From Nocardia sp. BMG51109 (GTDB lineage: Bacteria; Actinomycetota; Actinomycetes; Mycobacteriales; Mycobacteriaceae), in the NCBI RefSeq assembly GCF_000526215.1, contig NZ_JAFQ01000004.1, positions 4,278,001 through 4,342,000 of the forward strand: a DNA stretch of 64,000 bases. The letters are read 5' to 3'. Under the pieces are notes generated by a model that did no database searches, had not been told where the DNA came from, and saw nothing but the letters and a program-made list of their open reading frames with translations. Of this stretch, positions 48,157-56,818 are shown piece by piece (position 1 is the stretch's first letter; each line of letters begins with the position of its first letter). The position numbers were made by a program, and so were the translations under genes.

Positions 48157-49524
48157 ATGTCGGCAACATTCCCGGTGTCTCACGTTCCGCGCTCATCGTT
48201 GCGGCGCCGGGGCATCGTTGTGCTCGCGCTCGTGAGCGCGTTGGCCGCTGTCCCGGCGAACGCTGCGCCGCCACCCGCCGAGCCGCCGCCTCCGGCGGCC
48301 CTGCCGGACATCATCAACGCACTCGTGCCCCCGCCGCCGACGGCCGACGCGGACCCGGCGACCCTGCACCGCGCGGTGATGCCCGATCCGGTGGGCGACG
48401 AATTCTTCGACGACTCGCCGCCCGGACTCGACACCCTCGGCGAGGGGCAGATCGTCGAGACCCGCGAGGTGACCTCGGCCGCCGCGGCACTGCTGGTGGT
48501 GCCCGTGCGGCGAGTCACGCAACTCAAATTCGCCACCACCGACGCTCACGGCGCACCGTCGTTCGCGACAGCGACACTGGCGGTCCCCGCCGCGGACTGG
48601 TCCGGTCCCGGCCCACGGCCCGTGGTCGTCAACAATGTCGCGACCGACGGCCTCGGCCGCGCCTGCAGCGCGAGCTACACGCTCGCCCACGGCCTGTCAC
48701 CGACCACCTCACCGACCGATTTCGTCCCACCCGTCACCCAGCTCGCTCTGTCTCGCGGATACGCGGTCCTGATACCCGATCACGAAGGCCCCCGCATGGC
48801 CTACGCCGAACCCTACGTCGCCGGACACATCGTTCTCGACGCGATACGCGCCACCCGGGCGGTCGATCCCGGCGAACTGGGCGACAGCCGCTTCGGCATG
48901 TTCGGCTACTCGGGCGGGGCGATCGCCACGGTCGCCGCCGCGAAACTCGTCGCCGGCTACGCACCGGAACTCGCTACGGCCGTGGCCGGTGCCGCCGCGG
49001 GCGGAGTCCCCGCCGACTACGAGATGCTCACCCACACCATGAACGGGAACTTCGCCAGCTCGTTCTTCCTGGCGGCCGTCTTCGGCATCGCCCGCGAACG
49101 CCCCGAGATACTCGGGAAAATGAACCACCTGGCGGAATGGATCGCCACCTCACCTCTGAAAAACGCCTGTATCAGCCTGATCGCACCACCCGGTGCACTA
49201 TCGCTGCCGATCGACATCGCCGCCGACATCACCGATCCGCTGCACTCCCCGATCGCACACGAAATACTGGAAGCCACCCGCATGCCGCAGATGCGTTCGG
49301 CGGTACCGATGGCGATCATCAACGGCGAACAGGAATTCTGGATCCCCGCCGCCGGCGCCCGCGCCCTGTTCGAGCAACAGTGCCGACTCGGCGCCACCGC
49401 CTCGTACATCGGCGTCTTCGGCGAACACGTCATCGGCATGGCCACCAGCTTCGAACCCGCCATGACCTGGCTCGACGACCGGCTACACGGCGTATCCGCC
49501 CCCAACGGCTGCCCCAGCAGATAG
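48157..49524 (+). CDS. Secreted lipase, LIP family (PF03583)
   Basis: A strong GAGGAGG site precedes the ATG. A signal peptide spans ~35 residues (RGIVVLALVSALAAVPANA, cleavage at A-N-A). The alpha/beta-hydrolase core of the secretory lipase family follows: RPVVVNNVATDGLGRACSAS, the strand GYAVLIPDHEGPRMAYAEP, the nucleophile elbow FGMFGYSGGAIATVAAAK (Ser), MAIINGEQEFWIPAAGARAL for the Asp/Glu region, and the His in GVFGEHVIGMAT. Expected to hydrolyse triacylglycerols outside the cell. Follows the VTVEF gene by 83 bp. Confidence 0.88.
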   Translation: MSATFPVSHVPRSSLRRRGIVVLALVSALAAVPANAAPPPAEPPPPAALPDIINALVPPPPTADADPATLHRAVMPDPVGDEFFDDSPPGLDTLGEGQIVETREVTSAAAALLVVPVRRVTQLKFATTDAHGAPSFATATLAVPAADWSGPGPRPVVVNNVATDGLGRACSASYTLAHGLSPTTSPTDFVPPVTQLALSRGYAVLIPDHEGPRMAYAEPYVAGHIVLDAIRATRAVDPGELGDSRFGMFGYSGGAIATVAAAKLVAGYAPELATAVAGAAAGGVPADYEMLTHTMNGNFASSFFLAAVFGIARERPEILGKMNHLAEWIATSPLKNACISLIAPPGALSLPIDIAADITDPLHSPIAHEILEATRMPQMRSAVPMAIINGEQEFWIPAAGARALFEQQCRLGATASYIGVFGEHVIGMATSFEPAMTWLDDRLHGVSAPNGCPSR

Positions 49525-49688
49525 GGCGCGGCCCGGCGCCGGCACCCTACGCCACTGGTACAAAGCGGCCAACGAAACCTACGCCGACGAGGGCGAAGGG
49601 CGCGCAGCGCACAGCCCTGGGGGCGACCAGGTAAGCGTGGAGGTCGATCTCGTGGAGTTCGAGGCCCAATCGACCGGACCCCCAGGAC

Positions 49689-50024
49689 GGCCGCATCCTC
49701 GAACGCATCGGCGCCCACCACGTCGTGGCGCCCGAATTCGACATGGGCGAGCGGATCGCGCACCTGGTCACCGGTCGCATGCTCGACTACATCGAGTTCG
49801 ATGAAGACTTCGCCATGGTCCGCACCACCGCGCCCGACGCCGTCGTCGGCATGACACTCACCGACAGCGGGCTGCGCGAACACTTCCACGTCACCGTCGT
49901 CGCCATCAAACCACGCAACGGCGAATTCACCTACGCCACACCGCAAACCGTCGTCTCCGACGGCGACGAACTCATCGTGTCCGGCAGCATCGCCTGCGTG
50001 GAGTCGTTCGCCGACCTGGTGTGA
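49689..50024 (+). pseudogene. Potassium-uptake regulator (KtrA/TrkA) C-terminal remnant
   Basis: The frame encodes ILERIGAHHVVAPEFDMGER, IAHLVTGRMLDYIEFDEDFA and the TrkA-C part VVGMTLTDSGLREHFHVTVV ... VSDGDELIVSGS. This matches the last ~110 residues of KtrA/TrkA-type RCK proteins; the N-terminal NAD-binding half is absent. The sequence before 49689 is scrambled. It is a truncated relic, though an RCK-C-only product could be made from an internal GTG at 49725. Confidence 0.7.
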
Positions 50025-50183
50025 ACCCCTGTTCCACTCGGGCCGCATCGTGAATGGGCTACGAGCCGGAAACCCCACCGGGACTCGGGAAGTGGCCGCG
50101 GATTCCCCGGGTACCTGTCGAGCCGTTCCTGCGGCCGTTTCCGGGCCGGTCTCGGCAGACAAGCCGGTTCGACGCCGGGCCCC

Positions 50184-50333
50184 GAACGGTACAAGGACCG
50201 TCACGCGGTCGAGTGCGGCATCGGCCAACTCGAGGAAAACCGGGCCGTGGCAACCAAATACGACAAACTCGCCGTCCGCTACCAGGCCACCGCCCACATC
50301 GCCGCCATCAATCAATGGCTACGACACGGGTGA
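50184..50333 (+). pseudogene. IS transposase C-terminal remnant
   Basis: The frame reads ERYKDRHAVECGIGQLEENR, AVATKYDKLAVRYQATAHIA and AINQWLRHG before a stop. This is the end of IS5/IS1182-like transposases of actinobacteria (Y-K-x-R-x-x-V-E-x-x-I-x-x-L-K). No complete element is visible. Confidence 0.75.
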
Positions 50334-50703
50334 GGGCGGGCACCCGCCCGCCCTCACCCACTTTCAAAACAGGGCCCGGCGGCCGGCCCCCGGCCACTCG
50401 CGGCGGATGTGTCAAGACGGGACGAACGGGGCTCCGGGTGTCGCGATTGGGCTGTAAGCTCCGTCTCGACGAGCGAGCCAGTGTGTCGGCTCGGGCCGAT
50501 ACGGTCGGTTGCTTCTCGTCGCTTCGGCAGCCATAGGTGGATGCGGTGACCGGGTCGTTGGATGGATCCCTTGTCCGGGACAACCACGCGAGCGTATCCA
50601 GCGTGCCGGGGGTAGCAGGCTACAGGGTCCGAACCGGGGATACTGTGCGGATGCGTCGTCCCGCGCCGGCGCGACTCGGTGATCTGGTTCGGGGGGCCTG
50701 GTA

Positions 50704-52329
50704 GTGAGCGGCAGATCGGCGGTCCCGTACCTCGTCGCGCTGTCAGGGCTGGCGGTGGTGACCATCGCTTTCCTGCCGTTTCGCGATCTGATCAGTGACC
50801 GGCCAGGAGCAGTGGCTCTCGTCCACGTCGTCGTTGTCCTTCTGGTCGCCGGGCGGTGGGGCAGGGCACCCGCCCTGGTTGCTTCGGTGGCTGGGGTGTT
50901 GATGTGGAGCGTGGTGTTTCTGGTCCCGGGACCGACCGGGGGCCGGGGCCGCTTACGGCTCGATGACTGGATGTTGCTGACCGCCTTCATCGTCGCTATC
51001 GGCACCGCGGGGGGTTTCGCGCTGTCGGCGGCCACCATGCGCCGTGCCGTGCGGACCGCGGCGCTGTGGACCCGGGCGGACCGCCTCTACACCGACCTGC
51101 AGCGGGAGACCGAGGAGCGGCGACGAGCCGAACAGGAGCTGCGCGCCCGTGAGGCGACGCTGCGCAGCTTGTTCGAATCGGCTCCCGACTGTGTTGTGGT
51201 GTGCGATCGGGAAGGGCGCATCGTCTGCGTCAATCCGCAGGCCGAGAAGATGTTCGGGTACGCGGGCGCGGATCTGCTGGGGCGGACCGTCGAAACCCTG
51301 CTTCCGGAACGTTCCCGCGCTCTGCACGTGGACCGCCGCACCGCCTGTCTCACAGCTCCCGATCACCGGCCGGTGGACGCGACGTTCACAGCCCGGCGCC
51401 GCGACGGGACCGAGTTTCCCGTCGAGGTCATGCTGAGTTCGATGGAGCGGGCGCACGGGCCGCTGGTGATCGAGGTCGTCCGTGACGTCACCGAGCGTCG
51501 GCACGCCGAGGATCGGATCAGGTCCTCGCTTCGCGAAAAGGAGATCCTGCTCGCGGAGGTCCATCACCGCGTGAAGAACAATCTCCAGACCATCACCAGC
51601 CTGCTCAGTCTGCAGTCGCGCTGCTTGGAGGAACAATCCCTGCGGGAGGTGCTCGAGGAAAGCCAGGACCGTATCCGATCGATGGCGCTGGTCCACGAGC
51701 AGCTGTACCAGTCGAGCGGACCGGCTCGCATCGACGCGGCCGAGTACCTCGAGAATCTGATAGCCAACCTCGCGTCTTCCTATGGTGCCGACAGCCGACG
51801 CATCCAATTGCGGATCACGGTGCGGGACGTGACGCTGGGGATGAACACGGCGATCCCGTGCGGGCTGCTCGTGTGCGAGGTGGTGTCGAATGCGCTCAAG
51901 CACGCCTTCCCGGACGGACGGTGTGGTGAGATCCGCGTCGATCTACGGCCGGCAGGCAGCGACCGGATACGGTTGCTGGTGAGCGACAACGGAATCGGAC
52001 TGCCGGCAGCAGTGGACTTCCGCACAACCCGTTCCCTGGGGTTACGCCTCATCAACGCCCTGACCGCCCAACTGGACGGCACGATCACCCGGTCCGGCGA
52101 TGCGGGAACGACCTTCGACATCAGCCTCGTCAACCAGGCGAGCCCGACAACGCCGTGCGGGCCGCCACCGTTGACCAGTCGTTCTCAGACCGAGAGCCTC
52201 GGTGACGCGGCAACTGACACGGATGTTGGCGAACCGTGTCTATCTGGGGGAGCTGACGTGCGCGGTAACGCTGAGGAGTCTCGAGCCGTTCGGCGTGACG
52301 GTGAGTTCGACCGTCCCGAGGATGGGTAG
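50704..52329 (+). CDS. Membrane sensor histidine kinase with PAS and HisKA_2 domains
   Basis: About 541 residues. Four membrane helices lie at ~10-115 (DUF4118-like sensor), then a coiled linker (LQRETEERRRAEQELRAREA), a PAS domain ~145-265 (LFESAPDCVVVCDREGRIVC; MFGYAGADLLGRTV), the HisKA_2 phosphorylation block with His in LLAEVHHRVKNNLQTITSLL, and a HATPase (EVVSNALKHAFPDG N-box; VSDNGIGLPAAVDF; TTRSLGLRLINALTAQLDG). The last ~60 residues are disordered. No response regulator gene is adjacent, so its partner is elsewhere. A G-rich site precedes GTG 50704. Confidence 0.9.
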   Translation: MSGRSAVPYLVALSGLAVVTIAFLPFRDLISDRPGAVALVHVVVVLLVAGRWGRAPALVASVAGVLMWSVVFLVPGPTGGRGRLRLDDWMLLTAFIVAIGTAGGFALSAATMRRAVRTAALWTRADRLYTDLQRETEERRRAEQELRAREATLRSLFESAPDCVVVCDREGRIVCVNPQAEKMFGYAGADLLGRTVETLLPERSRALHVDRRTACLTAPDHRPVDATFTARRRDGTEFPVEVMLSSMERAHGPLVIEVVRDVTERRHAEDRIRSSLREKEILLAEVHHRVKNNLQTITSLLSLQSRCLEEQSLREVLEESQDRIRSMALVHEQLYQSSGPARIDAAEYLENLIANLASSYGADSRRIQLRITVRDVTLGMNTAIPCGLLVCEVVSNALKHAFPDGRCGEIRVDLRPAGSDRIRLLVSDNGIGLPAAVDFRTTRSLGLRLINALTAQLDGTITRSGDAGTTFDISLVNQASPTTPCGPPPLTSRSQTESLGDAATDTDVGEPCLSGGADVRGNAEESRAVRRDGEFDRPEDG

Positions 52330-52353
52330 ATTGTCCGATAGGGTTCGTATCGG

Positions 52354-53313
52354 TTAGCTCGGTCGGTGGGTGAGTGCTGTGTCGCGCCATTCACGGGGGG
52401 TCATACCGTAGGCGGCGCGGAAGCGGCGGGTGAAGTGTGAGGGGTCGCGGAAGCTGTATTGCTGTGCGATGACCGCGATGGTCCGGTGCCGATTTTTCGG
52501 GTCGGCGAGGTCGCGGCGGACGCGCTCGAGGCGCTGGGCGATGATCCATCGGTGCAGACTGAAGTTGGCTCGAGCGCAGAGTTTGTAGAGGTAGCGGATC
52601 GAGATGTGGTGTGCGCGGGCGATGCTCGCGGGGGCGAGGTCGGGGTCGGTGAGGTGCTGTTGGATGTAGTGGCGGATCTGGGTGATCATGATGTCGGCGG
52701 GCAGTGCGGTGCCGTCGCCGTGGCCGCCTGCGGCGGAGATCAGCAGGGCGCGCACCATCTCCACACAGGCGGCACCGAGGTCGGTCGCGGCGGGATCGGC
52801 GACGAGGACTTCTGCGGCGTCGGCCATGAGAAGAAGCTGGTTGGCGATCAACGAGTGAAATGGACTGGCTTGCAGGTGGTCGGCGCGGCGGAGGGTTTCG
52901 GCCGGTACGCCGAGGTCCTGCAATGGGATTCCCAAGGCGATACCCTCGCCGCCGCACCAATCGACCTCGAAGGGTTGGTTGTAGTCCGTTATGTGTGTCT
53001 GTTGCGGCCGGAGTTCGGATCGGATGTTGCCTTGCGTTCGTCGCACGATGCTGTTGCGGGACAAGGAGATCTGCAACGACGAGGCCGGTGACTGCCGGAT
53101 CTGACGCGGGGTGCGTACTACGCAAAAACCGGCTGTGCGTACCCGCACCAGTCCTGTCGCGCCGAACTGCCATCCTTCTATACGGCCGTGTACAGCGCGG
53201 TTCCGATCGTGCAGGATTATTTGTGCCGGTGCCGACGCTTCCAGCACAGTGGTAGCGATCAGTTCCGGGCGGTCGCGTTCGGCTACCGCCGCGGTGTCGA
53301 GCAGTGTGGCCAC
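52354..53313 (-). CDS. AraC-family transcriptional regulator
   Basis: The 319-residue protein has an N-terminal ligand-binding-like domain (AraC_binding_2 type: RNRAVHGRIEGWQFGATGLV; SSLQISLSRNSIVRRTQGN) and the C-terminal double HTH: IRHYIQQHLTDPDLAPASIA, RAHHISIRYLYKLCARANFS, LHRWIIAQRLERVRRDLADP, IAQQYSFRDPSHFTRRFRAA, YGMTPREWRDTAL. Complete. It is convergent with the sensor kinase. The 500-bp region upstream has no clear partner gene. Confidence 0.9.
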   Translation of the reverse strand: MATLLDTAAVAERDRPELIATTVLEASAPAQIILHDRNRAVHGRIEGWQFGATGLVRVRTAGFCVVRTPRQIRQSPASSLQISLSRNSIVRRTQGNIRSELRPQQTHITDYNQPFEVDWCGGEGIALGIPLQDLGVPAETLRRADHLQASPFHSLIANQLLLMADAAEVLVADPAATDLGAACVEMVRALLISAAGGHGDGTALPADIMITQIRHYIQQHLTDPDLAPASIARAHHISIRYLYKLCARANFSLHRWIIAQRLERVRRDLADPKNRHRTIAVIAQQYSFRDPSHFTRRFRAAYGMTPREWRDTALTHRPS

Positions 53314-53381
53314 GTCGCTTATCCCTGGTCTTGGTCAATGATATGGAAGTCGTTGTGCCGAGTCGGTTTTCGTTCGGCTGC

Positions 53382-53579
53382 TCAGTTGTGCAGTATTGGC
53401 CTACCGGTGTGCACATCGAGCCGGTATTCGGTCGATCCAACTCGGTACGGTTCCGAGGGCAGGTTGGTCATTGGTGCGGTATCTGCACCAACAGAGTCGG
53501 CCTCGCGCGCGACGGCCGAGAGAGCACCCGCCGTCGCGATCCGGTAGTGCAACAGCCGTGTGTCGAGTAGGTGCGGCAC
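53382..53579 (-). CDS. Possible small hypothetical protein (65 aa)
   Basis: A leftward frame just upstream of the AraC gene with reasonable third-position G/C bias; the end reads SEPYRVGSTEYRLDVHTGRP. No ribosome binding site supports the GTG; an internal ATG near the middle would give a 29-residue peptide. The rest of 53314-53868 contains no gene I can support. Confidence 0.3.
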   Translation of the reverse strand: MPHLLDTRLLHYRIATAGALSAVAREADSVGADTAPMTNLPSEPYRVGSTEYRLDVHTGRPILHN

Positions 53580-53868
53580 CGATTGGTCTCCGGTGTCGGC
53601 GAGCGCGCAAGCTCGCGTACCTGTCGCTGGTCCGGATGGAGGATCCGGCCCCGCGCGAATGTGTCGGGTCCTACTGAGGTCGGTACATCACGGCCTCCTT
53701 CGCAGGTCCAGGCGGTGTCTCGGGTGGAGTAGCCGTTTCCTATGCAGGATGGCGTTTATCGTAGACCGCGTATCTTGGCGAACTGAGATCGAAATAGCCC
53801 CGTTGACACCATGATTCGCGATGATGCGGAGACGGTGCGCCGTCGATCGGAGGCGGCCTGCTCAGGGA

Positions 53869-54138
53869 TTGATCTTCACCTCGCGAAACGGTCAGGTAAA
53901 GAACCCGAACAACTTCAACCGACTTTGGCGGTCGGCCCGGGGCAGCGAGTTCGCGGACATCACGCTGCGCACGTATCGCAAGACAGTTGCCTCGGCGACA
54001 GCGGAGGCCAAGGGCGTTGACGCCGCCGGACGCCAGCTCAACCACGCGGCGGGCTCTCGGGTGACCGCCCAGCACTACGTCGACAGGGCCGCCGAGGTGC
54101 CTGATAACCGTGACGTGCTCAACGCCTACGCCTCATGA
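53869..54138 (+). pseudogene. Tyrosine integrase C-terminal remnant at tRNA-His
   Basis: The fragment encodes FTSRNGQVKNPNNFNRLWR, ITLRTYRKTVASATAEA (Arg region), GRQLNHAAGSRVTAQHYVDR (His and nucleophile Tyr). It matches the last ~90 residues of actinobacterial integrases; the N-terminal two thirds are missing. Its stop lies 100 bp from the 3' end of tRNA-His, so it marks the site of an earlier integrated element. Confidence 0.8.
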
Positions 54139-54197
54139 TCGGTGGGTACGCGAGGGCCGGAAAAGTTGGAATAGAGTTGGAAACTCTAGTCCAAGCG

Positions 54198-54236
54198 AAA
54201 GGGCAGGCCCGGAATGCTTCCGTGACCTGCCCTTTT
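54198..54236. terminator. Bidirectional terminator between integrase remnant and tRNA-His
   Basis: AAAGGGCAGG (54198-54207) and CCTGCCCTTT (54226-54235) form a 10-bp stem, followed by a T on the plus strand and preceded by A residues that give a T run on the minus strand. It can end the leftward tRNA-His transcript. Confidence 0.8.
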
Positions 54237-54238
54237 AG

Positions 54239-54312
54239 GGTGGCTGACGGGACTCGAACCCGCGACAGCCAGGATCACAACCTGGTGCTCTACCAACTGA
54301 ACTACAGCCACC
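54239..54312 (-). tRNA. tRNA-His(GTG)
   Basis: Read leftward: extra G at -1, acceptor GTGGCTG paired with CAGCCAC, D arm GTTC...GAGC, anticodon stem CCAGG/CCTGG with loop TTGTGAT (anticodon GTG), T arm GCGGG-TTCGAGT-CCCGT, discriminator C as required for His; CCA not encoded. Confidence 0.97.
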
Positions 54313-54365
54313 ATTGCCGGTAACAACCGGCGGGCTAGATCGTAACGCCTTGGGCTGGGCTGGAC

Positions 54366-54980
54366 CTAATCGGCGTCTCCAGCTGGGGATTCTTCTGCGG
54401 AACCGACGCTGCCGGCGACCGCGGCGATCTCTGCCGTGGAGGGGCCGGGGGCGGGGATGAAGGCGGTGCGGCGGTAGTACTCCAGCTCGCGGATGGACTC
54501 CTTGATGTCGGCCAGGGCGCGGTGGGTCAGGCCCTTTTCCGGCTGGCCGAAGTAGATGCGGGGGTACCAGCGGCGGCACAGTTCCTTGATCGAGCTCACG
54601 TCGACCATGCGGTAGTGCAGGTGGGCGTCGAGGGCGGGCATGTCGCGGGCGATGAAGCCGCGGTCGGTGGCGATGGAGTTGCCGGCCAGCGGGACCGTGC
54701 GCGGGGTGGGCACGTACTGCTTGACGTAGTCGAGAACCTGCTGCTCGGCGTCGGCCATGGTGACGGTGGAGCGTCGCACCTCTTCGGTGAGTCCGGACTT
54801 GGCGTGCATCTCCTGGACCACCGGCGGCATCGAGGCCAGCGAGGCGTCGTCGGCATGGATGACGATGTCGACGCCCTCGCCGAGGATGTTGAGGTCGCTA
54901 TCGGTTACCAGCGCGGCCACCTCGATCAGCTTGTCGACGTCCAGTCGCAGGCCGGTCATCTCGCAATCCATCCACACCAT
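54366..54980 (-). CDS. orn: Oligoribonuclease
   Basis: DEDDh 3'-5' exonuclease that degrades nanoRNAs and linear dinucleotides such as pGpG. Motifs: [20 protein letters not shown] (Exo I, Asp and Glu), [20 protein letters not shown] (Exo II), [20 protein letters not shown], and [20 protein letters not shown] (Exo III, His and Asp). The C-terminal tail is short and acidic. ATG 54980 has GGAG at 6 nt; GTG 54995 would add five residues and is possible. Neighbours tRNA-His and the HerA-like gene match the M. tuberculosis order. Confidence 0.96.
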   Translation of the reverse strand: MVWMDCEMTGLRLDVDKLIEVAALVTDSDLNILGEGVDIVIHADDASLASMPPVVQEMHAKSGLTEEVRRSTVTMADAEQQVLDYVKQYVPTPRTVPLAGNSIATDRGFIARDMPALDAHLHYRMVDVSSIKELCRRWYPRIYFGQPEKGLTHRALADIKESIRELEYYRRTAFIPAPGPSTAEIAAVAGSVGSAEESPAGDAD

Positions 54981-55262
54981 GTATTTCTCCGACACTCGGA
55001 CGACACTACAGCTCATCCGATGGCCGTTCGCCGAACCGGCGGCACGCGGGCAAGGAGCGGCCACCGATATCCGGCGCGATGGCCTGCGTGTTGTGCCGCC
55101 GACCGGGTTCGATGGCCGTAGCCGGGCGATCGCCTCGGTGTTGCCGACTACGGTTGCCGCACGAATCGACGTGCGCCGGGATACAGTTTTCGCAGGTCCG
55201 TGCTTCGGTCAGGCGGTCGGCAATGTTGGCGGAATGTTGGCAGGGCAGACGGAGGATCGGCG

Positions 55263-56810
55263 ATGGGTACTTCCGGGGAGAAAGCGGCGGCGGATTCGGG
55301 GAACTCCGAGGCGCAGGAGATCGCCGCCGGATACGCCTTCGAGGGCGCGGCGCTCGAGCTGGGGACGGTGGTGGTCGGCGAGGCGGTCGATCCGGCCGCC
55401 CGGGTGCGGATTCCGCTGCGGATGATGAACCGGCACGGCCTGGTGGCGGGGGCGACCGGTACCGGTAAGACGAAGACCCTGCAGGGCATCGCCGAGCAGC
55501 TGTCCGCGGCCGGGGTGCCGGTGGTGCTGGCCGATGTGAAGGGCGACCTGTCGGGGTTGTCGCGGCCGGGCGAGGGCGGCGACAAGCTGACTGCGCGCGC
55601 CCGCGAGACCGGCGACACCGACTGGGCGCCGGCCGGTTACCCGACCGAGTTCGTCTCGCTCGGCACCGAGGGCATCGGGGTGCCGATCCGCGCCACCATC
55701 ACGGCGTTCGGCCCGATTCTGTTGTCGAAGGTGCTGGGGCTCAACGAGACTCAGGAATCCACGCTCGGCCTGATCTTCCACTGGGCCGACGGGCAGGGGC
55801 TCGCGCTGTTGGACCTGAAGGATCTGCGGTCGGTCATCCAGCACCTGACCAGCCCGGAGGGCAAGGAGGACCTGAAGGGCATCGGCGGCGTCTCGGCGGC
55901 CACCGCGGGCGTGATCCTGCGGGCGCTGGTGAATCTGGAGAACGAGGGCGGCGACACCTTCTTCGGCGAGCCCGAACTGGATCCGTCGGACCTGCTGCGC
56001 ACGGACGGCGATCGGGGCGTGATCACGCTGTTCGAGCTGGGCGCGCAGTCGTCGCGGCCGGTGCTGTTCTCCACCTTCCTGATGTGGGTGCTGGCGGATC
56101 TGTTCCAGACGCTCCCCGAGATCGGCGATATCGATAAGCCCAAGCTGGTCTTCCTCTTCGACGAGGCCCATCTGCTGTTCCACGGCGCCTCGAAGGCGTT
56201 CCTGGATCAGGTGGAGCAGACGGTGAAGCTGATCCGGTCCAAGGGCGTCGGCGTGTTCTTCTGCACCCAGCTGCCCACCGACGTGCCGAATCAGGTGCTG
56301 TCGCAGCTGGGCGCCCGCATCCAGCACGCGCTGCGCGCCTTCACCCCCGAGGATCAGAAGGCGCTGACCAAGACGGTGCGCACCTACCCGAAGACCGGCG
56401 TCTACGACCTGGAGCAGGCGCTCACCTCGCTCGGTATCGGCGAGGCGGTGGTGACGGTGCTGTCCGAACAGGGCGCCCCGACGCCGGTGGCCTGGACGCG
56501 CCTGCGCCCGCCGCGCTCGCTGATGAACACCATCGGTGAGGACGCCATTCGCGCGCAGGCGCAGTCCAGCCCGCTCGCGGCCGAGTACGGCGAGACCGTC
56601 GACCGCGAATCGGCCTACGAGCTGCTGAACGCGAAGGTCGCCGCGGCGGAGCCGGAACCCGAAGGCAAACCCGAAAAACCTTCTCGCGACGAAGATTCGG
56701 CCGTCGACCGCATGATGAAGAATCCGGCGGTCAAGGGTTTCCTCCGTTCCGCCGCCAGCGCCGCGGGCCGCGAGATCAGCCGCAGCATCTTCGGCACCCG
56801 CCGCCGCTGA
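55263..56810 (+). CDS. HerA-like ATPase, DUF853 family
   Basis: The 515-residue P-loop ATPase has Walker A VAGATGTGKTKTLQGIAEQL, Walker B PKLVFLFDEAHLLFHGASKA, a sensor-type GVFFCTQLPTDVPNQVLSQL and an Arg-finger-like ARIQHALRAFTPEDQKAL. This matches the DUF853/HerA-FtsK group (Rv2510c in M. tuberculosis). The substrate is unknown, possibly DNA. The C-terminus is disordered and acidic, ending in a basic helix. GGAGGA precedes ATG 55263. Divergent from orn. Confidence 0.92.
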   Translation: MGTSGEKAAADSGNSEAQEIAAGYAFEGAALELGTVVVGEAVDPAARVRIPLRMMNRHGLVAGATGTGKTKTLQGIAEQLSAAGVPVVLADVKGDLSGLSRPGEGGDKLTARARETGDTDWAPAGYPTEFVSLGTEGIGVPIRATITAFGPILLSKVLGLNETQESTLGLIFHWADGQGLALLDLKDLRSVIQHLTSPEGKEDLKGIGGVSAATAGVILRALVNLENEGGDTFFGEPELDPSDLLRTDGDRGVITLFELGAQSSRPVLFSTFLMWVLADLFQTLPEIGDIDKPKLVFLFDEAHLLFHGASKAFLDQVEQTVKLIRSKGVGVFFCTQLPTDVPNQVLSQLGARIQHALRAFTPEDQKALTKTVRTYPKTGVYDLEQALTSLGIGEAVVTVLSEQGAPTPVAWTRLRPPRSLMNTIGEDAIRAQAQSSPLAAEYGETVDRESAYELLNAKVAAAEPEPEGKPEKPSRDEDSAVDRMMKNPAVKGFLRSAASAAGREISRSIFGTRRR

Positions 56811-56818
56811 GGCCGGGA

